A stretch of 64,000 nucleotides of DNA from Desulfobulbus sp. (GCA_031280615.1 JAITGO010000018.1:96181-160180), one strand, 5' to 3'; positions 24,601-34,600 are shown, numbered from the stretch's first letter. Numbers and translations: made by a program. Notes: a model not told the origin generated them from the letters alone.

Positions 24601-25976
24601 AATTCGCCCGAGCACGCGACGAGTACATGTGGCGGGTGCGGGCCGCGGTGACCGGGATCGAACAGCTCACCGGCCTGGTCTTCGGCTCCTCGGAACGGCC
24701 GCTCCTGCTGTCGGTGCGCTCCGGTTCGGCCATTTCCATGCCCGGCATCATGTCCACCATCCACAACGTCGGCGCCAACGAGGAGATGGTCGAGGAGTAC
24801 GCCAACCTCCATCCCAAAAAGAAATATTTCGCCTGGGACAACTTCCGCCGCTTCCTCCAGTCCTGGGGCATGGCCCACGGCATGGAACGCGAGGATTTTC
24901 AGGAACTGATGAACGCCCACAAGCGCGAGCACCAGGTCCATTACAAACGCGAATTCTCGCCCGAGCAGATGCGGCAGCTGGCGCTCAACTATCAGCAGGC
25001 GGTGCGCAACCGCGGCTTCGACATCCCAGAGGATCCGTGGGAGCAGCTGATCGGTGGGGTCGATGCGGTCTTCGATTCCTGGCACACCCCCAAGGCCCAG
25101 GAATACCGCCACCTGATGGGCGTGTCCGACGATTGGGGCACGGCGGTCATCGTCCAGACCATGGTCTTCGGCAACCTCGGTGGCCAGGCGGGCAGCGGCG
25201 TGCTCTTCACCGCCCACCCCTACCGCAAGGTGCGGCGGGTGGCGCTGTGGGGCGATTTCGCCACCGGCGACCAGGGCGAGGACATCGTTTCCGGCCTGGT
25301 GACCAGCAATCCCATTTCGGTGGAGCAGGCGGAGATCGACGGCCGCTACGAGGACAAGAGCCTGGAGCGCCTCTTTCCCAAGATCTACGAACGGCTGCTT
25401 TCGATCAGCCGCGACCTGGTCTACGAAAAGGAATGGAATCCCCAGGAGATCGAATTCACCTTCGAAGGTCCCGAGCCGGAGCAGCTGTTCATTCTCCAGA
25501 CCAGGGACATGATCACCATCAAGAAAAAGGAACACCTCAACGTCTTCGTCGATTCCGACCTGGCCCACAAGGCGATCCTGGCCAAGGGCATCGGCGTTTC
25601 GGGCTCGGCCATGTCGGGCAAGGCGGTGTTCAGCGAGGACAACATCCGCCAGCTGCGCCAGGCGGAGCCGGACACCCGGCTGATCCTGATCCGCCGCGAC
25701 ACCGTGCCCGAGGATATCCGCGAGATTTCCATGGTCGACGGCCTGGTGACCTCGCGCGGCGGCCAGACCTCGCACGCCTCGGTGGTGGCCACCCGGTTGG
25801 AGAAGACCTGCGTGGTCGGCTGCCGGGAGATGCAGGTCTTCGAGTCCGAGGAATATGCAGAGATCAACGGCACCCGCATCGCTTTCGGCGCCCCGATCGC
25901 CATCGACGGCCGTCACGGCCTGCTGATCGAAGGCAACTACCCCCTGCGGGAGGAAGTGCATATTCTGCCTTTATGA
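21678..25976 (+). CDS. PPDK-like protein: large N-terminal domain, ATP-grasp and phospho-His domains, no PEP barrel
   Basis: The 1432-residue product ends in two pyruvate phosphate dikinase domains. The ATP-grasp nucleotide domain starts near residue 938 (LGNKGFNL, then VPPAFIITTEVF, SVRSGSAISMPGIMSTIHNVG, DPWEQLIGGVDAVFDSW, IEFTFEGPEPEQLFILQTRD). The swivelling phosphohistidine domain follows (VTSRGGQTSHASVVATRLEKT, His-1366). The protein stops about 65 residues later, where PPDK would continue into a PEP/pyruvate-binding TIM barrel of about 350 residues. The first 930 residues are predicted helical and match no domain I know. ATG at 21678 is chosen; 21714 is an alternative. A phosphotransfer role with an unknown acceptor is inferred; normal PPDK activity is unlikely. 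Confidence 0.75.
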   Translation: MQSSPVIDNEAAMSADSRPLPLSSDALKANLLETAAPEVTIDPAFTLLRDIVSRFQGIQGKLDALLYEISHPYHNWKLIIPELRAFAVKNCNHYRDHEQGPEAFTLFMDIFFDALKDAARNEQLLQRILEAMLAYADKLILSLDSPTLFRFEQALNQFFTRLRQLDDTEPQVIMAMVQGHQPVRKIAQKILNLRKQQPETPFDCKALALLLHTTLHRNYEYWLGEEDPRPWFERQCGDYCRHWQGKDLLLGISHRSIREAARTMEAVDFAADYQAALEVLLTLPTHMDMVRLYKEIPAMMVAADSDNEEAAHFVENRKLLFLFRIMETSGLSLIHEATLREINRSLVQLIRKQSFEEIEQFFVTTFHLLKANVRRYPHTSLQCIQVIGNEVFKRGNSRLVEAFLWEAVRFGFQYANVRGVDEDWQPIANPAHLTNIRVWLDLIEQEPKWCSTLFSALIINLRLSGTCVRDTDLFQRDITELLNHPIGPIYNLAKQFTKLMPVFFNEIGAEGELRDVSTELDEIHKRKDPLIHFLRKQAHVESNNLIVGFIEAIFVFWITLDKSSLTEHLPEEVLRQVQAGGAYVDDQHQLAARIRQELRFTHMGQILAWPDDEREQFLARQQDLAEQERRRFGLLVRMYKLLHLKYNLSLPEIQRQLHHATNAGFPELASLPEVLEENDPIHCLEALLDELEHLQKIILSQEKFEPKEEIYYKRHIAVDIPSVYGRYSERKFDALGLTFRLESLANVYLEKLSSTINLGFITQVTFIRILKCLRLFSRALQIDGISSRRLDTYISLLATSIGIRRFSYTQHLDIMRGLSEGVKDIIYAYYTNIHQNNLSIVVPQIGKENLLPRYHSSWDEKNMPETVLRLSETFFRDLISTTFGLQHLDNFIGKVIGTLEAQKDILDEKTLDLLMTYNPDKAISSLHAENLRTHNLIHLGNKGFNLVVLTGDGMPVPPAFIITTEVFRCYRAIRKFARARDEYMWRVRAAVTGIEQLTGLVFGSSERPLLLSVRSGSAISMPGIMSTIHNVGANEEMVEEYANLHPKKKYFAWDNFRRFLQSWGMAHGMEREDFQELMNAHKREHQVHYKREFSPEQMRQLALNYQQAVRNRGFDIPEDPWEQLIGGVDAVFDSWHTPKAQEYRHLMGVSDDWGTAVIVQTMVFGNLGGQAGSGVLFTAHPYRKVRRVALWGDFATGDQGEDIVSGLVTSNPISVEQAEIDGRYEDKSLERLFPKIYERLLSISRDLVYEKEWNPQEIEFTFEGPEPEQLFILQTRDMITIKKKEHLNVFVDSDLAHKAILAKGIGVSGSAMSGKAVFSEDNIRQLRQAEPDTRLILIRRDTVPEDIREISMVDGLVTSRGGQTSHASVVATRLEKTCVVGCREMQVFESEEYAEINGTRIAFGAPIAIDGRHGLLIEGNYPLREEVHILPL

Positions 25977-26019
25977 ACGTTGCGGGGCGATTTATAGTTT
26001 CCTCGACGTAAAGCCCCTT

Positions 26020-26060
26020 CCGGCGCGGACGCTCGCAGCGGCGAACGCGCCGGGTTTCCT
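26020..26060 (+). terminator. Hairpin between the PPDK-like gene and copA
   Basis: CCGGCGCG (26020-26027) pairs with CGCGCCGG (26046-26053), followed by GTTTCCTTT. It may be a weak terminator or a leader structure for copA. Confidence 0.4.
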
Positions 26061-26078
26061 TTACCCGCCCGATCCGCC

Positions 26079-29024
26079 ATGACCGCCTCTTTCTCCGACC
26101 CCACCCCGGCCAGCCCACCCGTCCACTGCTTCACGGTGGGCGACATGACCTGCGAACACTGCCAAGGGCGGGTGGAGGCCGCGGCCCGGAATGTGCCCGG
26201 GGTCCGTGAGGCGAAGGTCGACCTGGCGGCCGGCACGCTCACCGTGAGCGGCGGCGAGCCGCAGGCGATCGTCCGGGCGGTGGCCGAGGCCGGCTATCCG
26301 GCAGCGCCTGCGGCCGATGCCGCCGCTTCCCCCGTTTGTCCGTTGCCATCGGCCGCAGGCACCCCGCCGTCGGTTGCGCCTACCGCCGCCTATTCCCTCC
26401 GGGTAAGCGACATGCACTGCGCCAGTTGCGTCGGCCGGGTCGAGGCGGCCATCCGGGCGGTGGACGGGGTTCGGGCCGTCGCGGTCAATCTAGTGGACCA
26501 AAGCGCCGCGGTCGAGGGCGGCGATCCGGACCGGGTCGTCCGGGAGGTGATCGGCGCCGGCTACGGGGCCGCGCTTCTCGACGGGCCGGGCGCAGCCGTT
26601 GCCGAGGACTATGCCATCGACATCCTGGGTATGCACTGCGCCAGTTGCGTGCAGCGGGTGGAGACGGCCCTGCGCGCCGTTGCCGGGGTCACCGAAGCGG
26701 CCGTCAACCTGATCGAGAAAAAGGCCCTGGTGCGCGGCGGTTCGCCTGCGGCTGCGGTCCAGGCGATCCTCGACCAGGGCTACGGCGCCTCCCTGCGGCA
26801 ACGGGCCACCCCGGCCGACTCGTACCTGCTGCTGCTCGATCCCTGGCCGGAAGCGGCCGATCTGGAACAGATCCGCGACATCATCCAGGCCCAGGATCCT
26901 GGCGCCGATATCGCGGTCGACAAGAGGCGGCTGCGGATTGCCACCGACCAGCACCCGGCCGACGTACTGCTGCGGCTGGCCGACCTCGGCTTCCAGGCCG
27001 AGCTGACCGAATCCTTTGCCGATCCCGGCCTCCAGCAGGCCGAAGCCACCCGGCTGGAGATCCGCCGTGCCTGGTGGCGGGCCTTCTGGGCCGGGCTGAT
27101 CGGCCTTGCGATCATGGCCGGCCACATGACCGGTTGGTTTCCCCATCCCCAGCATAACCGCCTGTTCTGGGCCGGCGCCGCCCTGGCCTGTCTGTTCACC
27201 ATGATCTACAGCGGCCGCAACTACTTCGTCGGCGCCTGGAAGCAGGCCCGCCACGGCGCGGCCAACATGGACACCCTGGTGGCCTTGGGCACCGGCGCTG
27301 CCTGGCTGTCGTCGCTGGTGGTGATTATCGATCCGCACTTCATCCCCGGTGCCGGCGACAACCTCTATCTCGACGCCTCGGTGATGATCCTGGCCTTCCT
27401 CCAGCTGGGCCACGTGCTGGAAACCAGGGCCAAACGAACCACCAGCGAGGCCATCGGCGCACTGGTCGGGCTCCGCGCTCGCACCGCCACGGTGCTCAGA
27501 TCCGCCGGCCAAGTGGACATCCCGGTGTCGCTGCTGCGTCTCGGCGACCGGGTGCGGGTCAAGCCCGGCGAAAAGGTGCCCATCGACGGCGAGATCGTCG
27601 AGGGCCGGACCACCATCGACGAATCGATGCTCACCGGCGAACCCCTGGCCGTGGCCCGCGAGGTCGGCGACCCGGTCACCGGCGGCACCATGAACCGCTC
27701 CGGCGCCTTTGTCCTCAAGGTGAGCCGATTGGGCGAGGACACCACCCTGGCCCGGATCATCCGCATGGTCAAGACCGCGCAGATGAGCAAGCCGCCCATC
27801 GGCCGCCTGGCCGACCGCATCGCCGGGGTGTTCGTGCCGGTGGTGATCGCGATCAGCCTGCTCAGCTTCGCCGCCTGGCTGGGATTTGCCACCGAGTTGC
27901 GCCTGGCGCACGCCCTGACCGCCGCCATCGCGGTGCTGGTCATCGCCTGTCCCTGCGCTTTGGGTTTGGCCACACCGATCGCCATCATGGTCGGCACCAG
28001 CCGGGCCGCTCAGTGCAATGTCCTGATCCGCAACTCCGACGCCCTGCAAACCGCCGCCACCCTGACCCACGTGGTGGTGGACAAAACCGGCACCCTCACC
28101 GAAGGCCGTCCGGCGGTGACCGACGTTTTTCCGGCAACCGGCGGCAACCGGCGCGAGGTGCTGCGGTGGGCCGCCAGCCTGGAGGGCGGCTCCGAGCACC
28201 CCTTGGCCGAGGCGGTGCTGAACGCCTATCTCGAATACGGCGAGGCACTGGTCCGGCTCGACGATTTCGTCGCCATTCCCGGCCGGGGGGTCAGGGCGAA
28301 ACACGACGGCACCGCCTATCTGCTCGGCAACCGCCATTTCTTGACCGAGGAAGGCCTCGAACCGCCCGCCGCACTGCGCGCCGAAGCCGACCGCCAGGCC
28401 GCCCAGGGCGGCACCCCGGTCTGGCTGGCCAGGGGCCAGGAGGTAATGGGGCTCTTGATCCTCAAGGATCCGGTGCGGCAGGACTCGGCGACCGCGATCG
28501 AACGGCTGCAGCAGATGGGGATTGCGGTGGTGATGTGCAGCGGCGATACCCGGGCCACCGCCGAAGCCGTGGCGCGGGAGGTGGGGATTGGCGAGGTCCA
28601 CAGCGAAATCCTGCCGGAGCAGAAGCTGGAGGTGATCCGAAACCTGCAGTTGCAGGGCGCCAAGGTCGGCATGGTGGGCGACGGGGTCAACGACGCCCCG
28701 GCCCTGGCCCAGGCCGACACCGGCTTCGCCATCGGCAGCGGCACCGACGTGGCCATTGAGCATGCCGACATCACCCTCACCGGCGACTCGCTGCTGTTGG
28801 TGGCCGACGCCATCGCCATCTCCGCGGCCACCATCCGCAACATCAAACAAAACCTGTTCGGCGCCTTCATCTACAACGTGATCGGCATTCCCCTGGCCGC
28901 CGGACTGTTCTACCCCTTCACCGGCTGGCTGTTGGAACCGATGTACGCCAGCGCCGCCATGGCGCTCTCCTCGGTGACCGTGGTCACCAACGCCAATCGG
29001 CTCCGGTTCTTCCAGCCCCGGTGA
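26079..29024 (+). CDS. copA: Copper-translocating P-type ATPase with three CxxC metal-binding domains
   Basis: CopA exports Cu(I) across the inner membrane. Three heavy-metal-associated domains carry MTCEHC (Cys-25/28), MHCASC (Cys-114/117) and MHCASC (Cys-187/190). A fourth region (about residues 250-315) has the size and strand-helix pattern of the same fold but no CxxC. The ATPase core follows: eight hydrophobic helices, TGEP in the actuator, CPCALGLATP in the transport path (about residue 623), DKTGTLTEG phosphorylation site (about 668), SEHPLAEAV nucleotide-binding His-Pro, and [14 protein letters not shown]. The 981-residue length is long for CopA because of the extra domains. CPC plus MxCxxC favours copper over zinc. 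No metalloregulator gene is adjacent. Confidence 0.92.
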   Translation: MTASFSDPTPASPPVHCFTVGDMTCEHCQGRVEAAARNVPGVREAKVDLAAGTLTVSGGEPQAIVRAVAEAGYPAAPAADAAASPVCPLPSAAGTPPSVAPTAAYSLRVSDMHCASCVGRVEAAIRAVDGVRAVAVNLVDQSAAVEGGDPDRVVREVIGAGYGAALLDGPGAAVAEDYAIDILGMHCASCVQRVETALRAVAGVTEAAVNLIEKKALVRGGSPAAAVQAILDQGYGASLRQRATPADSYLLLLDPWPEAADLEQIRDIIQAQDPGADIAVDKRRLRIATDQHPADVLLRLADLGFQAELTESFADPGLQQAEATRLEIRRAWWRAFWAGLIGLAIMAGHMTGWFPHPQHNRLFWAGAALACLFTMIYSGRNYFVGAWKQARHGAANMDTLVALGTGAAWLSSLVVIIDPHFIPGAGDNLYLDASVMILAFLQLGHVLETRAKRTTSEAIGALVGLRARTATVLRSAGQVDIPVSLLRLGDRVRVKPGEKVPIDGEIVEGRTTIDESMLTGEPLAVAREVGDPVTGGTMNRSGAFVLKVSRLGEDTTLARIIRMVKTAQMSKPPIGRLADRIAGVFVPVVIAISLLSFAAWLGFATELRLAHALTAAIAVLVIACPCALGLATPIAIMVGTSRAAQCNVLIRNSDALQTAATLTHVVVDKTGTLTEGRPAVTDVFPATGGNRREVLRWAASLEGGSEHPLAEAVLNAYLEYGEALVRLDDFVAIPGRGVRAKHDGTAYLLGNRHFLTEEGLEPPAALRAEADRQAAQGGTPVWLARGQEVMGLLILKDPVRQDSATAIERLQQMGIAVVMCSGDTRATAEAVAREVGIGEVHSEILPEQKLEVIRNLQLQGAKVGMVGDGVNDAPALAQADTGFAIGSGTDVAIEHADITLTGDSLLLVADAIAISAATIRNIKQNLFGAFIYNVIGIPLAAGLFYPFTGWLLEPMYASAAMALSSVTVVTNANRLRFFQPR

Positions 29025-29236
29025 GCCGATTCAAGCAGACCAGCAGCTTGCGGAAGCGGTGACACGGGGTGGGACCGGCGTCTTTGTCGCGAACGGCCGG
29101 GGCCCCCTGCCGGTAAAAACAGCTCGGATCAAAGGAATTTTGCTTGCACGCCCGCCGGGAGCGAGGTAAGCGGTGGACTTTCCGCCGCGCCCTCGCGACC
29201 GATCAATCGTGCCCCTTTGCCATGGGAACCCGCGCC

Positions 29237-30085
29237 ATGTACTCGCTGTTTGCCCGGATCACCTATATTTTCGATCCGCTCCAAAGTTTCTACGTCCACG
29301 AACGGCTGCACCGAAAGATCTCGGTTGCCCTCGTGTTCCTGTTCATCTGCAGCCTGGCCGCGATCGAGCTGAACCGCCGGGGTCTTCTACCGCCGGGATT
29401 GACCGAGATCCTGCCGAACAATCACTTTTACGCGGTCCAGGCTGCCTTTACCGTCATCCTGGTGCTCGAGGTCATCAGCCTGATCTTTGTTCTGCCCTGC
29501 TCCTTTTCCCGGTCGCTCGGCAAACAGTTCGAGATCCTGTCGCTGATCCTCATCCGCAACGCCTTCAAGGAACTGTCCTATTTCTCCGAGCCGTTGGGAT
29601 ACGAGGGCAATATCGACAAGATCCTGCACATTTTGGCCAACGGCTTCGGCGCCCTGCTAATCTTCGCCCTGCTCGGCGTCTACTACAAAATCCAGAAGCG
29701 GAGCGACGAGGACAGCCGCCAGATCGACCTGTACAGCTTCGTCGCCTCCAAAAAGGCGATTTCCCTGCTGCTGCTGGTTTCCTTTATCGGCATGGGCGGC
29801 TATTCGCTCTACCAGACCCTGATGGGGATCGAGCATCCGGATTTTCTCCACGAGTTCTACACCCAGCTGATTCTCACCGATATCCTCATCGTCCTGGTCT
29901 CCCAATGCTTCCATCCCTCGGCCAAGATGATCTTCCGCAACTCCGGCTATGCCCTGTCGACCTTGATGATCCGCATCGCCCTGGTGGCACCGGTGTACTA
30001 CAACGTGCTTCTGGGCGGGGCGGCAGTGGTGTTCGCCATCCTGCTGACCCTGATCAGCCAGCATCTGTTCCAGCAAAAGATGTAA
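29237..30085 (+). CDS. Polytopic membrane protein, function unknown
   Basis: A 282-residue protein with about six hydrophobic segments (around residues 27-45, 63-90, 137-160, 175-195, 215-230 and 245-275), separated by short charged loops, e.g. GYEGNIDKILH and KIQKRSDEDSRQIDLYS. It has no signal peptide and no recognised enzymatic motif. ATG at 29237 is chosen because GGGAA precedes it by eight bases; 29222 and 29144 are in-frame alternatives. The ppnP gene follows after 56 bases. I do not recognise the family. Confidence 0.65.
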   Translation: MYSLFARITYIFDPLQSFYVHERLHRKISVALVFLFICSLAAIELNRRGLLPPGLTEILPNNHFYAVQAAFTVILVLEVISLIFVLPCSFSRSLGKQFEILSLILIRNAFKELSYFSEPLGYEGNIDKILHILANGFGALLIFALLGVYYKIQKRSDEDSRQIDLYSFVASKKAISLLLLVSFIGMGGYSLYQTLMGIEHPDFLHEFYTQLILTDILIVLVSQCFHPSAKMIFRNSGYALSTLMIRIALVAPVYYNVLLGGAAVVFAILLTLISQHLFQQKM

Positions 30086-30141
30086 TTCCAGGCCTCATCG
30101 GCCAACAACGCTCACTCAATCGCAACAAACAAGGGGAACGC

Positions 30142-30459
30142 ATGTCAGAATTGAACGATGTCACCGTGGTCCGCGAGGCCAACATCTACTTCGACGGCAA
30201 GGTGACCAGCCGGACCGTGCTTTTTGCCGACGGCTCGAAGAAGACTTTGGGAATCATGATGCCCGGGGACTACACCTTCGGCACCGGTGTCAGGGAATCG
30301 ATGGAGATTTTGTCCGGCGAGTTGGAGGTGCTGCTGCCGGGCGAGAAAGAATGGCGGCCGGTCAAGGGCGGCGAGGCCTTCGAGGTGGTGGCGGATGCCG
30401 AATTCAAGCTGCGCGTCAAGACGCTCACCGACTACTGCTGCTCCTACCTCAACGACTGA
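30142..30459 (+). CDS. ppnP: Pyrimidine/purine nucleoside phosphorylase (DUF1255)
   Basis: PpnP is a small cupin-fold enzyme that phosphorolyses several nucleosides to base and ribose-1-phosphate. The 105-residue product matches the family end to end: YFDGKVTSRTV, GIMMPGDYTFGT, ESMEILSGELEVLLPG, the WRPVKGGEAFEVVADAEF cupin strand pair and LRVKTLTDYCCSYL. AAGGGGAA precedes the ATG. It converges on the DUF2145 gene, sharing a hairpin between them. Confidence 0.93.
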   Translation: MSELNDVTVVREANIYFDGKVTSRTVLFADGSKKTLGIMMPGDYTFGTGVRESMEILSGELEVLLPGEKEWRPVKGGEAFEVVADAEFKLRVKTLTDYCCSYLND

Positions 30460-30503
30460 TCGATTGACAAAAAGCCCGGCCGGAGAAAACCGGTTGGGAG
30501 AAA

Positions 30504-30553
30504 CCGTCCCGAGCGCCGCATCCAAGGCGCTCCGGACGGGAAGATGCTTTTTT
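30504..30553 (+). terminator. Hairpin between ppnP and the convergent DUF2145 gene
   Basis: CCGTCC-c-GAGCGCC pairs with GGCGCTC-c-GGACGG around an eight-base loop; a T-run starts eight bases after the stem. It overlaps the stop codon of the opposing gene. Confidence 0.5.
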
Positions 30554-31551
30554 CAGTCCGGACGCACTATCAGCGCTTCCGCCCCCTTGTCGTGCCGCAC
30601 CAGATATTGCCCGATCTTCTCGAAGGTGGCCGTCACCGGTTCACCGGGCTGGTCCGACATCGAGACCTCGGCCCGGAAAAGCGAACCGAACAGCAGCTTG
30701 AACAGATTGACCCGGACCTTCTGGGCCTCGAACGAGGCTTTTTCCTGGGCCTTGATCTTTTTGATATCGTCGGTCCGGGAAATGGCGGCCTGGATGACGT
30801 CGAGGACGAACTCGGTGCAATTCTGTCGTCCGAGGGTGAAGGGATTGGCGATCACGGAATAGCGCGGATCGTGCAGCGATACGTACGCCGGCGAGATGAT
30901 CACGGCCAGCAACCGCTGTTGCAAGGCCGGGGTGGGGATGACGATCCCAGCCTCCAACTCGGCCGCCCCGGCAAAAAATCCGGCCGGATAGTCCACCACC
31001 AGGTCGCTGGTATCCAGCTGCTTTTCTCGTTGATACAGATTGTACAAGGCGTATCCCGGCACCTTGCGGCCATCCGCGGTGGTGATCTCGGAATAAACGG
31101 CAAAGGCGGTGTGGGTAAATGCCATGCCCTCGGGCATTTCGGACTGCGGCCGGCCCTTACGGGCCAGGAGAGCCACGCGGGCTCCTTTGTCGGCCAGGAT
31201 TTTCTCGATCTTCTTGGCAAAATCCACCACCTGCCCGGGGCTGAAGCGCATCGTGCCCTCCGGTCCGTTCTGTCCGGGAGGGAGGGCGATCATCGGCTCG
31301 TCAACGACCGTCAACGGCGTGCCCGGTGGCGGGCTTCCCGCTCCAGGAACCGCTTCGGCGGAAGCAGGCACGGCGCTGCCATACGGAAAAGGGACCGAGG
31401 ACGCGGCCGAGCTCACCCGGCCCGAAGCGGCAAGCACCCGGACGGCCCCGTCGCCGACATAGGAAGCGGCCAAAACGACGGACACCGGACCGCACAGCGC
31501 TGCCGATAGCGCCCATGCCGAGAGCCGCAGCCCAAGGCGTCTGGCTGCCAT
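30553..31551 (-). CDS. DUF2145 family secreted protein
   Basis: A 332-residue protein with a signal peptide (RLGLRLSAWALSAALCGPVSVVLAAS, given in two parts: basic start to residue 8, hydrophobic to about 25), an Ala/Pro/Ser-rich linker, then a DUF2145 domain: VALLARKGRP, FTHTAFAVYSEI, YALYNLYQREKQLD, DYPAGFFAGAAELEAGI, IPTPALQQRLL and the conserved NPFTLGRQNCTEFVLDV. His, Asn-Cys and the ordered blocks resemble an NlpC-like thiol fold, but the activity is unknown. ATG at 31551 has GGGGAA before it. An ATG at 31605 overlaps the stop of the upstream GGDEF-EAL gene (TGATG), so the pair is likely one transcript in either case. Confidence 0.7.
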   Translation of the reverse strand: MAARRLGLRLSAWALSAALCGPVSVVLAASYVGDGAVRVLAASGRVSSAASSVPFPYGSAVPASAEAVPGAGSPPPGTPLTVVDEPMIALPPGQNGPEGTMRFSPGQVVDFAKKIEKILADKGARVALLARKGRPQSEMPEGMAFTHTAFAVYSEITTADGRKVPGYALYNLYQREKQLDTSDLVVDYPAGFFAGAAELEAGIVIPTPALQQRLLAVIISPAYVSLHDPRYSVIANPFTLGRQNCTEFVLDVIQAAISRTDDIKKIKAQEKASFEAQKVRVNLFKLLFGSLFRAEVSMSDQPGEPVTATFEKIGQYLVRHDKGAEALIVRPD

Positions 31552-31604
31552 TTTCCCCGACACTCGCACTCTTTCGGTGTGCATCTTGCGGCAATCGCAC
31601 CGCA

Positions 31605-34600
31605 TCACAGCAATCTCTCGCCCCGCGCCAGCAAGGAGGTCATCTGCTCGACCGGCACCGGCGGGCTGGCCAGATAGCCCTGGATGAGCATGTTTTTGCT
31701 CATGCCGCGCAGGATGGCCAGCTGCGCCTCGGTTTCGATCCCTTCGGCCACCACCGTCAGCCCTAGGGTTTCCGCCAGGGAAACGATGGCCGCAGCAATG
31801 GCCCGGCTGCCGGCATCGTCTTCGAGGTCGTGGATAAAAGCGCGGTCGATCTTCAAGCCATCGAGCGCAAGGCGCTTGAGGTAAGACAGCGAGGAATACC
31901 CGGTGCCGAAGTCGTCGAGGTAGAATTTGCCGCCCAGCGGCCGCAATTCCTCCAAAAGCCGTTGGGCCCGGCCGACATCGTCCATCAGGATCGATTCGGT
32001 GAGTTCGAAATAGATGCGACCCGGCTTCAGTCCCGTGTCCACCAGCACGTCCCGCAGCACAATCGGCAACTGCTGGCTGGCAAACTGCCGGGACGAGATA
32101 TTCACCGACACGTTCAGTTCGTATCCCGCATCCTGCCAGGCCTTGACCTGCCGGACCGCCGTTCGGAGCACCCAATTGCCCAGGGCTAGGATCAACCCGG
32201 ATTCCTCGGCCAGGGGAATGAACTCCGCCGGCGAAACCAGCATACCCTCATGCCGCCAGCGCACCAAAGCCTCGGCGCCGACAATCCTCCCGGTGGCGCC
32301 GCTGACCTGGGGCTGGTAGTACAGTTCGAACTCTTCCAGTTCGATGCTCTTGCGCAGGTTGGACTCCAGGTAGAAGCGGCGCAGCATGTGGGAATCCAGT
32401 TCCGAGGTGAAAAACTGATACGAATCGCGGCCCTGTTTTTTTGCCCGGTACATGGCGATGTCGGCATTCTTGATCAGATCGTCGATATTGGCGCCGTCAT
32501 CCGGGGCGATGGTCACCCCGATGCTGGCCGAGACGTAATATTCGATGTTTTCGTGGAAAAAAGGCACCCGCAGACATTCCAAAAGACGGGTGGCAATCAG
32601 GCCGGCATCCTCGGCGGTGCCGATCTCCGGCAACAGGACCAGGAATTCGTCGCCGCCCTGGCGAGCCAGGGTATCGCTGGCCCGCAACTGTCCTTTCAGG
32701 CGGCGGGACATGGCCATCAGCAGATTGTCGCCGGCGGTATGGCCGAAGCTGTCATTGATATGCTTGAAATTGTCGAGATCGAGAAACAACAGGGCCAGCC
32801 TGCTCGCCTTGCGCCGCATGCGGGCCAGGGCCATCTGCAGCCGGTCGTTGAACAGCACCCGGTTGGGTAGGCCGGTGAGGGCATCGTGCTGGGCCTGGTG
32901 TTCCAGGGCCTCCTGCTGCCGTTTCAGCTCGGAAATGTCATGAAAAATGCAGACATAGTTGGTGACCTGGCCGAGGGGATTGCGCACCGCGTTGACGGTC
33001 TGCCATTCCGGATAGACCTCGCCGTCCCTGCGCCGGTTCCAGATCTCGCCGCTCCACTGCCCGTCGCGGCCCAGCTGTTCCCACATCGTCCGATAAAAGG
33101 AGGGCTCGTGCCGGTTCGACTTGAGCAGCTTGGGGGTGTTGCCCACCGCCTCCTCGGCACTGTAGCCGGTGATTTGGGTGAAGGCCGGGTTGACCTGCAG
33201 GATCGTGCCCTCCTGGTCGGTGACCATGATCCCCTCGATCGAATGCTCAAACACCTTGGCGGCAAAGAGCAATTCCTCCTCGGCCCGTTTCCTCTTGGAG
33301 ATGTCGCGCACCACCGCCAGGCAGCAGCCGGGCGGCTCGCCGGCGCGCCACAAGGGCGAGACCGTGACGATCACCCAAACCGCCTGCCCGTTTCGGTGCA
33401 GCAAGCGCTCCTCGATGGTGAATTCGGGGAGCGTCCCGTCCACTAGGTCGTGCCGCAGCTGCCGATTGCGTTCGCAATCCTCGGGCAGGGTGATCTCCGC
33501 CAAGCTCCGGCTCAACATCTCTTCTTCCGTGTAGCCGACGAGTTCGCAGAATCGTACATTGATCTGGAGGAACCGGCCGCTCAAGGTGTCGATCTCGGCG
33601 ACCCCGACGCTGGCCATCTCGAAAAAGGTGCGGAAACTTTGTTCGCTGGCGGCTAGGTCCGCGGTCCGTTTTTGGACCTCCCGGCTCAGGCGGCTGTTGA
33701 ACAAGAGCAGGATCCAGCCGATACCGCATCCAACCAGGAGAACGCCGCCAAGCATTTCGGCGACCAGGAGAATTATGCCCTGCCGCTCCGCCTCCATCTC
33801 CTGTCGGAGCTCATCATACATCAGCCCCTTGAGATCGTAGCCGGCCGGCATGAACCCAAGGCGAACGTAGGTCTCGGCAATGGCCTGCCAGCGATCGACA
33901 CTCATGTAGCCGATCTCCACCAGGTTCGGATTAATCAGTTCCCGCATGGCCTCAGCCTCGTGCAACAGGGATTCCAGCGATTTTTCCTGCGAGTAACGGC
34001 TCTGGATCAACCGGGCGATTTCCTCGGGGTTGTTCATGGCGTAGCCCCAGCCGCGCAGGACTGCCCGGCGAAAGGCCTCGACCCGCTCCGGGTGCTGCCG
34101 GACCTCTCGTTCGCTGGTGACCAGGCAGTCGCCGTAAAAATCGATGCCGTATTGCGTCGGCTTGATCAGGACCGGTTCGCCGCCGAGCTCGCGCAACAAA
34201 AAAGGTTCGTTGGGCAGGTAGGCTGTTTGCGCATCCACGCTGCCGTCGAGCAGGCCATCCACTTGCCAGGTGTGGGGAAGCATGTGCAACGACTTCAGGG
34301 CTATTCCCTCCTTGGTCAGCATGGCCAAGTGCTCCGGGTCGTTTTCCCGGGCGAACATCACCCGTTTGCCCACCAAATCGCGCGGCGACCGTACCCCACT
34401 TTTCTTGTCCGCCAGGATCACGCTGGCCGAGTGCTGAAAAATGGCCGCCATCACCACCAGGGGACGCCCTTGCCGGCGTTCCAGCAACACGGCCGGCGAC
34501 ATTACCCCGAATTCGGCCTGGCCGGAGAGCAGGTGTCGGCCGATATCGAGTTCCAGGCGGCCCTCCAGTAATTCGACCTCCAGGCCGGCGTCGCGGAAAT

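Noticed and set aside
22254..25961. Very long open frame (about 1235 codons) antisense to the PPDK-like gene
   Set aside because: The plus strand carries recognisable PPDK domains; the antisense product has no recognisable domain and reflects codon bias.
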